A stretch of 40,164 bases of DNA, taken from assembly GCA_015680685.1 (NCBI GenBank), contig MNCI01004635.1:271459-311622 (forward strand), given 5' to 3'. The stretch comes from Gnetum montanum (Eukaryota > Streptophyta > Gnetopsida > Gnetales > Gnetaceae). Below, one piece after another: positions 20,886 to 31,230 of this stretch. Numbering within the stretch: position 1 is the first letter of the stretch; the number at the start of each line of letters is the position of its first letter. A program made the position numbers and the translations under genes. The notes under the pieces were generated by a model. The model did not search any database. It saw only the letters and a program-made list of their open reading frames with translations, and had not been told where the DNA came from.

Positions 20886-22335
20886 GAGGAGTGTCACCAC
20901 AACTAGATTCTGGGAGCAGATTAAGCAGAGTGTAGGAGGTACAAGAGAGGGCACAAACACAAGGAAGACATCTTGTAGGCTCTTATGTTGCTAGATGGAA
21001 TGCTACCAAAGAGTAGGAGTAGGAGGCATATCAACATGCACTGGAGACATTAGCACATCAAGAGTAGCAAAGAAAGGAGGTGAAACTTAGATCAACCCCA
21101 TTGCAAAGTCCAAGGAACTTCTACTTCGTGATGTAGCTTGTTTGGCCTAAGATGATTAACAAGCTTGTTGTACACTATCTTAATTTCATCATCACTAGAG
21201 GTCCTGATTACTATGGGGAGGAGGCCCATTAGTTCTATGTGGCACATCATCGAGGATCACCTATCTTGAAGGTGGTCGAGATTGATGACTCTGCCTATAC
21301 ACTTATGAACCAAATCTTGGGGTAGGTACTCAACATGGCAGTTGGTCCATAGCAGGAGTATTTTGTGACTACCACCTCAAAGAGAAAAACATAGCTGTGG
21401 AGCAAGGTGCCTAAGGTGGAGACTAATGAGATAGGATGACCCTATATAAACTTCAACCCACAACAAAGAGTTCTCATCAGGGTAATTTACACAAACCTTG
21501 TGATTATCATGCATCATGCTCATGTGATGTCATTCACCCTTATGGTCCTACTAGATTTAGAGGGGGACTATTTACTAAACTATCCCCACATTATCATCAA
21601 GTGAATGGAGATCGTCAGCAGAGATGCTACTATAATGCCTTTTCTATTAGTTGTGTCTACTCTTTTCAAGCACTAACAAATCCCAGAACCTGAGGAGGAT
21701 GATAAAGAGATCCACGTTTTTAGTAAGGATCAACTTCCACATTTGGGGTTTGCATTCTACACCTAGTATGTCCCTAAGATATGACTTAATGATCTCAACT
21801 GGCTCTTCGACCAACGTGCCCCAGAAGATGGTGGGAAGGTTGATTGGGATTAGTTTCATGGGCACAATGAGGAGATGCAAGTTAGCACCTATCAATCCTA
21901 GCTAGTAGCAACAACAGTTTGGAGATGGTGCAATACTATATGCCTACTTAGAGGCAATGAAGGATAGGCTGATTTCCCACATGGATGCCATGCAGTCAGA
22001 GATTGATCATCATTTTAGATGAGTGGATAGGAGGCATACCCACCTATCTATGAATGTTCAATCATTGGATAAATACTCATCTAAACATTTTTGGTCATTG
22101 CATGGATCCTCTGGTTCAACAGTGATGAATAACATTGCTAACCCCATGTTCATTTAGATAACCACTCCAATCCATAAGTTAGAGGTAGGACCATTGGGAA
22201 CAGCTAGAATGTAGGAGCAACCAATCACTAAGGTTGATGATACTATCATAGAGATAGATTTTATGAAGATTAATGCTCCAAATGAAGCCCAAGACAACAT
22301 TGCATCAAGATCTAGCTAGACAATTGTGTCTATGT
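20886..22335 (+). pseudogene. Putative plant transposon protein-domain pseudogene with coiled-coil tail
   Basis: One frame stays readable for about 1 kb from 20886, interrupted by roughly fifteen stops, mostly TAG at places where Gln fits, with a frame change near 21905. Visible pieces: NFYFVM, VVHYLNFIITRGPDYYGEEA, DLEGDYLLNYPHIIIK, then a stretch running through MPFLLVVSTLFK to DQLPHLGFAF. This layout of hydrophobic helices resembles the 'putative plant transposon protein' domain found in plant retroelement and CACTA/MULE-linked ORFs. After the shift, a heptad-like region follows (YLEAMKDRLISHMDAMQSEI at about 21940-22000). Assignment rests on pattern similarity only. The frame's length and its stop pattern argue it was once coding. 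Confidence 0.45.
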
Positions 22336-22588
22336 ATAGGTATTGAATTATAGCTACCTCTAACATTGCTTTTTAATGATATTTATGTATTTACATGGTC
22401 TCTTACTGACACTTTTTCTTTAATTAATGACATGATCTGATGCACAATTTTCTTGTTAAATGTATTTGATTTATTTGGTATTTTAGCTTCTCTATCTATC
22501 AATTTGCATGCCTCTATTATTTTTATACATTGTTGTTTCAAGGAATTAGAAGCATTACTTCTAATGCTAACATTGATTCATGTCAAAT

Positions 22589-22665
22589 TGTGACTTGTTG
22601 GTTAAGGTTCATGGCTTGCATCCTTCAATGTTATAGATTCAATTCCAATTGGTTGTTGAGATATA
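22589..22665 (+). mobile_element. tRNA-derived SINE-like fragment
   Basis: TGTTGGTTAAGGT (A-box-like, about 22596-22608) is followed 27 bases later by GATTCAATTCC (B-box-like, 22636-22646). The spacing and the intervening GGCTTGCATCC resemble plant Au-type SINE heads. The A box is imperfect and no 3' tail was defined, so this may be a decayed tRNA-like piece. Confidence 0.4.
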
Positions 22666-23119
22666 TAAACTTATGCAAAAAATATTGTTAACACTAAAGT
22701 GGTCCTATACATCAATAATTTTTGCTATATATGCATAAATTGCTTTGACAACTTTAATATAGGAGTAATTTTGATTTATATCCTAGGTTTTGAAATAAGT
22801 CCAGTAGATATTTTCAAATAAGTCAAGTTTGATTTTTACTCTATGCATTATTAACATGCAAGTCACATGTAGGTGACATGTGTAACACACTGTCAAAAAA
22901 TATTAACTATCAATTAATGTGTATCACAATGCAGTCACAGGCCTTATTGACAAAATAGTGCTAGTTCACTGCGAGGATGAATGACCTCATAATTGGAAAC
23001 CAAAAGTAATTCAAAAATAGTTCTACTAACATGCGGCTCACAATTTAGTCACAACTAATATCTAAAACTACAGTGAGAATAGTGCTATAAACCTATAGCT
23101 TGCAATCTACTCATACTTT

Positions 23120-23433
23120 CAAATTTTTTCCATGCGATGCACTATAACATGCATGTACTCACAGTGCAACTAAAGAGTGCAAAGACATGCAAACCACATG
23201 ATGTCGTAGTCCCATCATCCTATGACCATGAATGCCCTTGCAGTCCATATCCAAAACCATGGTGGAAAGAGTGCTAGGAACATGCAGATTTCTTTCTTCT
23301 TGTAGATTCAAATTTTTGCCATGCAATGCACTACAACATGCATGTACTTGCAATGCAAGTGAGTAGTGCGAAGACATGTGAACCACATGACCTCACAGTC
23401 CCATCATCTTATGACTGTGAAAGCCCTCATAGG
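23120..23433. repeat. 189-bp tandem duplication
   Basis: CAAATTTTTTCCATGCGATGC at 23120 recurs as CAAATTTTTGCCATGCAATGC at 23309. Similarity continues about 125 bp in each copy (CATGCATGTACT, AAGACATG, CCACATGA, AGTCCCATCATC). Differences are mainly transitions. Confidence 0.82.
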
Positions 23434-24419
23434 TCATGGCATTGAATTTGGATGATTGGTTGAAGAAAACTATTAATATAAATGATTATGTGGTGATGAA
23501 AATTGATGTTGCTAGTGAAAATGGCATGTTTAGAAAGGTGTCATATATCTTGTGGATGAAATATTTCTTGAATGCCATTATGATGATCAAACCCATGAGA
23601 AATCTAGAGAGCTTAATGACTTAAAGCATAAAAAATAGTACTGAGAATGCTTTTTCCTTAATGACATACTCTAAGTAGCATGAGTTGCTACTCATTAGTG
23701 GTGAGGATGATGATTCTTCTATACCATTATCCACATATGCAAATGATTACTATTTAGTGAGTAATGCTGAGCACCACACTATCACCATGTCAACTTAGTA
23801 TTTACACCACTACTACCCATTACTATATCAATAGAGTGATCTGTATTGTTGCTTATGCATTATCTAGTATCCAAACTATGTTAGTTTGTGTTAGTAGCCA
23901 AGTGTGAACTTAAATCTTATGATTGTATGACTACTTATTATAACTGATTTAAAATCTATTGATCATATGTGATCTTAAAAAAATATATCAATTCATAGAT
24001 CTTAGTTTAAAGATGGTTAGAACTATGAACTAAATCTTAGAAACTCAATAGCATTTACTAAATCATTAAATTTGGCTCCTATTATGTCTTTGATAATCTT
24101 TCCTTCCCTCAATAGCTTGAAAGTAGGAACAACCTTCATGTCTAATTGGTTAGCTAGAGGCTAAGAACAGTAGTTATGAATCAATATTTTCAAAAAAAAT
24201 TGACCTATATTTAGTTTTCCATAATTACACTAGTGTAATATGCTATATAGGCTATCAATTTTAGGGGAAGGAACAGGACCATAAACCTAATTATCTTGGT
24301 TGCAACTTGCATATACTTGAAATGTAATTGAACAACGTGAGTACATCCACAAAGCATGACCTCATAGTATTCACTTTCAAACTACAAAACCACTGCCACT
24401 TGCATATAGCTCATAGTGT

Positions 24420-25850
24420 GAAATTTAGCCTTCCAAATGACCCTCTTCCCTTTGGTTGCATTAAATTACAAGCAGTTGTTCCCTTTTGAATGGTTTGGGT
24501 TCCTTTCAGTTGGGATTGCGAGAGGGTGCTATTCACACCACCTTATAGTTTAGCTATAATATGGAACCAAATGACCCCTTGTCTTCCAGATGTCCCAATC
24601 TTGGAGAAATTGTATCCTTCCAAAAGGTTTGAGTGCTTATCGGTAGGAACTACGAGTGGATGCTAGTCACATGTGCACACAGTTTACTTGGACCTTTCTT
24701 CCAAATGATTCTCTACCATTTAAAAACCACAATCTCCAAGCAATTACTTGCAATTCAGAGGTCTGAGTGCCTTTCAAATGATCTTTAGCCTCCTAGATGA
24801 TCCTCTTCCTTTCATTAGCATCAAATTACAAGAAATTATTCCCTTTCGAATGGTCTGGGTGCCTTCTGATTAAGACTGTGAAAGGGTGCTAGTCACACAC
24901 CCTCACAATTCAACTAGATTACCAACCATATGGCCCTATATCTTCCAAAAGCCACAATATTGGAGCATTCATTCCCTACCAGAAGGTTTGGGTGCCTTCC
25001 AATAGGAACTACAGAAGGATGCTAGGCACACATGCATGTAGTTTACCTACACCTTGCTACTAGATAATCCTCTGCCCTATGAAAGCCACAATTTTCAAGC
25101 AATTATTCACAATTGGAAGGTCTAAGTTCCTTTTAGTTTATCTAAAACCTACCAAATCGCCCTCTATCTTTCAAAAGCCATAATATCAAAGCAATTTTTC
25201 CTTACCAAAAGGTTTGGCTATCTTTTATTAGGTACTATAGGAGGATGCGAGGTGCACTTGCTCGTATTGTACATGGACCTTACTTTTGGATGACACTCTA
25301 TCATCTGCAAACCATAATCTCCAAGCAATTATTTACAACCTATAGGTCTTGAAGAATTTTAGTTGATCTACAACCTTCTAGATTATCCTCTTCCTTCTGG
25401 TAGCATCAAATTATAAGAAATTATTCACTTCTAGATGGTCTAGGTGCCTTCCAACTAGGACTACAAGAGGGTGCTAGTTGCACCACCTCGTAGTTTAGCT
25501 ATAATCTACAACCAAATGACCTCTTACCTTCTAAATGCCATGATCTTAGAGCAATTGTACCCTTCTAGAAGGTATGTGTACCTACTGGTAGGAACTATGG
25601 AAGGGTGCTAGTTGTTGGTGTGCACAATTTACCTAGACCTTGCTTCTAGATAATCCTCTACCATCAAGAAGCGATCTCTAAGAAATTATTTGTAATTAGA
25701 AGGTCTGAGTACCTTCCAGATAATTTTCAACCTTCTAGATGATTCTCTTCCTTTTGGTAACCAAAATATCGAAGAAATTGTTCCCTATCTAAAGGTCTAG
25801 GTACCTTCTAGTACAGACTATGGATGGGTGCAAGTTTCATTAACCTCGCA
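24420..25850 (-). repeat. Second satellite array, inverted relative to 4903-7060
   Basis: The complement reads as the same family: TTTAGCTATAAT marks near 24549 and 25493 and a decayed one near 24909, giving spacings of 360 and 584 (360 plus about 224). CTTCTAG/CTTCCAGAT and GTGCTAGT-CAC phrases recur. Orientation is opposite to the left array. About 1.4 kb, more diverged in places, non-coding. Confidence 0.85.
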
Positions 25851-26868
25851 ACCTAAAATAAAGAACAAATGAACATAGTGCATCAAACTGCAACTCACAT
25901 ATCATCATAGACTATCTTTGTAGGCTACAAGAACATGTGAATCACATGTTATTTTGAAAAACTACGTGAAGTTGCGAGTCATAACCAAATCGTAGCCTGA
26001 AATAGAGACATCCTCAACACAATCCATTTAATTGTGATTCACATGCTCTCGTACTCTAGAAATAGTGTGCACTATTGCGATGTGCATGTTGTCACAATCT
26101 ATGCTTGTGAACCATGAGATCATGCAGATTGCAACCTAAATCAAGACTATGATGACATGCAAGATGCATTGTGATGCATCTTTTGAGTGCAATACCCTGC
26201 ATTTCACATGGTATCACAATATAAATATGTGAGGATAGTGTGACATGCATGTTATCGAAAATCAATTAAAACTATTAACCATTAGATTGAAAATTAATAT
26301 TTTATATCTTCCAATGCCAACTATTTATTTCAAACATATTTTGAAGCTTTTGTTTTATCATGAGTATCAAATTTGTCTTAACATATGAGCCACAATTAAG
26401 GATGAATTATGAGAGACTAAATATGTTGTAACAATTAATAATTAAATATATATAGAATATCAAGTAGTCCACCCTAATAGAAAACATTACAGACAATTTA
26501 TTATAGATACCTCTACAAAAATAAGAAAGATATTCATTACAACCAAAATCATTTACAAAATCATGGAAGAGATACATTTACAATACAATATCATCAAAAA
26601 ATGGAATGCATCATGGATAATGACTATAATTAGATCTAGTTACATCACATAATACAACTAGACCATGTTCACTACGGTTTTCATTCATCATATGCCTTAA
26701 GCACATGTTTCTCCAAACTTGATGAACTCTAGGAGAACTTAGAATTTCCCATATCATGGTCTTCTAATACACTAAAACATAACCAGAAATGAAATCTAAC
26801 TCTTTAAAGAGTATCAAGTGATGCATAAAGATTATTGTATACATTCCACAATTATATCCATTTTCTTA
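25851..26868. other. Unidentified DNA with GCGAG/CACATG-type repeats
   Basis: From 25860 to 26250 phrases like GTGAATCACATG, TTGCGAGTCATAACC and GTGATTCACATGC recur, similar in style to those flanking the other side of the array (22.9-23.4 kb). From 26270 to 26868 it is AT-rich and nothing is recognised. Confidence 0.35.
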
Positions 26869-29181
26869 TTTCTAAAGACCATGTACAATAATAACATTCC
26901 ATTTTGAAGTAACTATTTTCCTCTTTCCCTTGATTTCAATGACACCATTAGAGCAAAGAGACTCACCATCAAATAAAAAATCAATGAAATTTAGCATCAA
27001 TTTCCTGACTACTACAAGATGTTGTGAAGAAGGCATTGAATCATATACCAAAATTTTATATGCCAATACATCAACAACAGCAAGAATCAAATTGTCCACT
27101 AGTGTTTAAAGGAAGATAAAAGAATGTCTCTAGATTTCAAGAACTCATCCCAACACATTTATCTTTAAGCTCTTTAACAATATCTATTTCTATGACAAAA
27201 TCATCAACTTCTTCTTCAACATACATACCATTTTCAACATTTATGATATGTCTTTTGTTGCTTTTCTTTGATATATGTCTCAACTGGTTCTTCTGAGATA
27301 CCTATAGCTTGCTTTCAAAGGACTTCACACAACATTGAAACATAGTGTTGAAGACGAAATATTTTTTATTCTAAAATTCATGAGAACCATAGAGAGACTT
27401 ATAAATTTTGTTGAAGTGCATGATGTAGACATCTATGATGTCATCATCTCACCATTCTTTGTAGCCTTTTTTATATAAAGTCTTAAAAGAAAATCCTATG
27501 CAACATATGGGGCAAATAATGTCCTCACAAGATCTTTATTGTCAAGAAGACCAAAAAACAAGCAACTACATCACTTTGTCAATTGTTACATAGTCATCAA
27601 TTTGTGTTTTGAAATCAACATTGAGATCAACTACAAGGTGTAAAGATTAGATCATAAACTTAGACTGCATTTTATAATTATAGATATAATAAGACAATAA
27701 TAATAACATTTTACAAAAACATTGATCCTAATAGAATCACTAAACATTCATCCTGATAACATTTTACAAAAACATTCATCCTGATATAGGAACAAAAACA
27801 TAACAATAACAAGTTCAATTACCTATTGCTTTCTAGAAATTCTTCATCTCATGGATTATTTGTTCTTTGTTGTACTCGATAGAAACAAATAATCTCTTAG
27901 CTACTTTGGGTGTACCCATATCGTTCAAATTCATTACACACATTGACATTAAGTACATTCACAAAGAAGCTTCCAAAAAAAATAAATATTTAAAGAAATA
28001 GAGAAAATGTACAACATCGTACATTATTAAGATCTTCTGTGATGTTGCTTCTATCAAGGTGAATGTTTTTGGCCACCAATGCATTCCTTAGCATTTATTT
28101 CAGTATTTAGTACTACAATTTCATCACCCATTTTTTGATTTTGAATAATAAGCTTGTCCATGCAACTATTTTCATTGGCCACAAAGTCTTGTATTTTTAC
28201 CTTGAGTGCATTATTCTCTTTCGGCAATCAAGACCTATCATATTTTAGCTCCTCTACAATATTCCAAAGCGTTACATTACTTTCGGAATATTGACATAAT
28301 GTCTCGATCACATTATCTAACTTATCTTCAATGGCTTTCAGAGAACATTTGTTGTGACAGCAGCACACATCTTTCATAGAAGGTTTCTCATTGTCTTTCA
28401 CATCAGATGAGCATTCAGGCCTCTTAGAGAACTATGCATTTCTAAAAATGCTATCATGATCCAACTTCATTATATCCTTAAGTTGTGCAGGGATCAACTA
28501 TATGTTATGTTTCTCTAATAATTTGCTTAGTATAATTAGAAAGCCAAGAGACTCTTTGATATCATGAAGCTACCATGCCCTTTCACACTTCCTCATATCA
28601 GGCAATATGGTCATGGAAATATCAAAAGGAAGACATCCATTATTATCCAATGCCCACATGAGTATAATTGCATTATTGGGAATCTTATCTTTGATTTCTT
28701 TTATTGGAAATAAAGTCCACTACATAAATTTGGAGAGCAATAGTAACTCTCGATAGTAATTTGGGTTGCTATCTCTCTTATCAAATTTTTGGGCATAGTG
28801 AATTAAGTGATTTTCACTTTTCTTTTACCTTTGTTCCTTGATAACTGGCTCATTACTGCATGGAACTTCTATGATATCTACAATATCATTTGCAATGAAG
28901 GTGAAATTTTGATATTTTATGGTGGCCTGTAAAGTATTTATCCCATCTAAGATACCATCAATCAACCATTCATAAAAATTATAAATAACATTTTTATCAT
29001 AGTAGCCTTCCATTGTCATCCAATTATAAATTTCAATTTTCTTTAATCTCTCAGAAAGGATAGACATTTCTGGTAACTCCAAAATACTTTCAACATTATG
29101 TTTACAAACTAAGGTAATAACTGTAATTTCAAAAATTAAATAGCATTTAGAATAACATAACACAAAAAAATTGATAAACAT
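26869..29181 (-). pseudogene. Transposon-protein domain + coiled coil + Ulp1-like (C48) protease, broken
   Basis: Read on the minus strand. From 29100 a region with SERLKKIEIYNWMTMEGYYD and VIYNFYEWLIDG leads into LFPIKEIKDKIP and LPFDISMTILPDM, resembling the putative plant transposon protein domain. Next is a charged, heptad-like stretch (about 28350-28080), then a Ulp1-like cysteine protease: DDDIIDVYIMHFNKIY near 27430, FYLPLNTS near 27115, and LILAVVDV with KILVYDSMPSS near 27090-27030. Ulp1 proteases cut SUMO from proteins. The catalytic Asp (in VYDSM) is visible. The expected His falls at a frame change near 27096, and the catalytic Cys at the end (about 26880) is not clear. Stops are numerous and the frame changes more than once. 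Ulp1 genes of this architecture are often carried by plant CACTA and MULE elements. Whether it belongs with the MULE transposase at 8.6 kb is unknown. Confidence 0.58.
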
Positions 29182-30000
29182 GTATATTAATATACTTTTT
29201 CAATAACTACAATTCAAAAAATACAACTACTTACATAAAAGATCTCTTTGGTTGTTACCTTTAGCTTTTAACACACTCATGATTGGATATAACTTTGACA
29301 ACAATTAGCTAACTGTAGCTATGCTACATTAAAATTAACATTATTATCACAAATTAGAAATAGTGTTACAAGATTGCAGGTAGCAGTTCACTCACAGACG
29401 TACTGGTAGCAAACTGTGAGGCATAGTTCTCTCATAATAAGAAACCAAATACAATGAAAAAACAGTGTCACACAACTACATGTCGCAATGTGATTGCAGC
29501 TTTCCATATTAAATATGTTTCAACAAACAGTGCGAGGCATAGGCCTCTTGTAATCCAAATGAAAGAAATAAATAAATAGTGCCACGAAACTATGCATCAC
29601 AGTGTGGTCGCAGTATACCATACAAAATGGTGTGAGACACATAGATTCACATTGTATAAATCTAGTTTCTATTAGAAACTACAGCGTCATGTGAGTCGAA
29701 ATGAATCACATGTTTCAGACTAGCAATGTGAGTCACATAGAATGGAAATACAGAAAAAAATTAAATGTGAGACACATTATGTCACATAGTTAATATAATT
29801 TTACAAAAATTTGTGAGATAGACAACCTCGCACTACATAAAAAAATTACAAGTCCCATAGACTCACACTAAAATTTAGCCTATTAAAAATCCTAAACCCT
29901 AAATCCAAACAAGCAAAAATGTTTACAATCCTATGAAAATTTACATGCCTATTATAAAAAAAGAGCAAACCACAAAACAATTTACTTATTAGACATTCTA
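29182..30000. other. Unidentified AT-rich DNA with tandem repeats
   Basis: Contains the 116-bp repeat at 29413. Phrases GTGAGTCACAT and GTGAGACACAT recur to about 29850. No gene seen. Confidence 0.4.
29413..29640. repeat. ~116-bp tandem repeat, family shared with 22968-23110
   Basis: ACTGTGAGGCATAG at 29413 recurs as AGTGCGAGGCATAG at 29529; both continue through a CTCATAAT/CTTGTAAT, AAACCAAAT-like middle to a GTGATTGCAG/GTGGTCGCAG end. A similar unit (ACTGCGAGGATGAATGACC onward) sits at 22968 in the same orientation. Confidence 0.65.
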
Positions 30001-30165
30001 CTACCAATGAAGAGGGACAAAGCATAGCAAAGTGGAGCAAAGAGCGATAGAGCAGAGCACAACACAACATAGCACAATAATGGGAGCATAGCACAGCATA
30101 GCAATAGGAGCATAACATAACAATAGGAGCACATCACAACAATGGGAGCAAAGTGCATGATGGAG
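30001..30165. repeat. AGCA-rich minisatellite
   Basis: Degenerate short tandem repeats around GGAGCATAGCACAACAAT. The minus strand is open in all frames and reads as Cys/Leu/Tyr-rich low-complexity peptides, which I do not consider genes. Confidence 0.7.
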
Positions 30166-30327
30166 CACGACAACAAAATTTTGTTTCACTAGACAAGGGA
30201 CACTAGGATGGTAGCGATTTTGATTTTAGGATATTTTCATTGATGGCATTAACTTTACAAAGGCATGATGGGGATGTCATGGATCCATGGCCATGGGTCA
30301 ATGCAGTACCAAGAATCCATCCACTAT

Positions 30328-30353
30328 GGGCATGTATGACATCATACATGTCC
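30328..30353. other. Near-perfect 26-bp palindrome
   Basis: CATGTATGA, CA, TCATACATG (30331-30350) is a perfect inverted repeat. Three more bases each side pair with one mismatch. ATGGATCCAT and CCATGGCCATGG lie 35-50 bp upstream. Confidence 0.7.
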
Positions 30354-31041
30354 ATAAGTCATTCATGATCTAATGGAAATAAAAATAACCTTTTCCCTTC
30401 CCCCCCTCCAAACCCTATGGCCTCCTCCTCATGCATTCCTAACATTGTTCATAGTAGCCCTACCCCTACACAAGCCTACATTGTGTAGCAAGGCCAACAC
30501 AATTGCTCTCCTCTACATCTTGCCCTACCACTAGGCATACAAAAAAATTGCAGAAGGTGCTTTCTCCCTATAATGGTTTGTATAGTCCTAATGTACTACT
30601 TTCATCATGCATCCCTTTCCCTCTCACTATTTCAATCTACCTTTTTCACATCCCTTCTCAACTATAGAAACCCTCATCATTATGTGCCACTACCCTGTTA
30701 CATCACTGCCATCTGCCACTCTAACATGTTACCCTTTTCAGAGCTATGTAAACCCACAACCCTATGACAACCCTCAAGTGTACCACCACTTCTTACTACC
30801 ATGTTGCAACCCTCTCCACCTTCCTTGCTACACTACACCCATTTCCTCCTCCATTGCCAACCACTTGTTGACTACTGCTCCTCATGCACAACATTGCTAG
30901 TCCCCTGTTTGGACATCTACTACATAGGCACCCTGAAAAAAGCTATAGATAAATGAAAAATATTTAGCCTTGCTTCAAACCCAAACATTGCAACTTTTAT
31001 GAGACATAATCTAACTTCCAATGTAATGGAAATTTCTATTT

Positions 31042-31230
31042 TGATGTCATACGCTAAAAATCCAAGTCCATACATTTGCCAGCACATGGGAAATTTCAAT
31101 TCTTGAGTTCATACACTAAGAAACAAAATTCCATACACTATGTAGTATGTGGATATATAAAAATTACCTTCTTTTGATGTCATATGCTAAAAATCCAAGT
31201 CCATATGTTGGCCATCATATGAGCAATGTA
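31042..31230. repeat. 133-bp spaced direct repeat (GATGTCATAYGCTAAAAATCC)
   Basis: TGATGTCATACGCTAAAAATCC at 31042 recurs with one change at 31175; both continue AAGTCCATA. Related CCATACACTAG phrases recur to 32150. Confidence 0.6.

Larger units (their letters stand above)
22336..24419. other. Unidentified AT-rich DNA with a SINE-like piece and repeats
   Basis: No gene. It contains a tRNA-derived SINE-like segment near 22590, a GCGAG-type repeat near 22968-23110 and a 189-bp tandem duplication at 23120-23433. From 23434 to 24419 nothing is recognised; a 62-residue frame at 23436 has no domain. Confidence 0.4.

Noticed and set aside
23436-23624. 62-residue plus-strand frame starting MALNLDDWL
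   Set aside because: Short, in AT-rich DNA, no known domain and no continuation in neighbouring frames.
29846-30189. Cys/Leu-rich minus-strand frames that look like membrane proteins
   Set aside because: They are translations of an AGCA-type minisatellite, open in all three frames with no domain.
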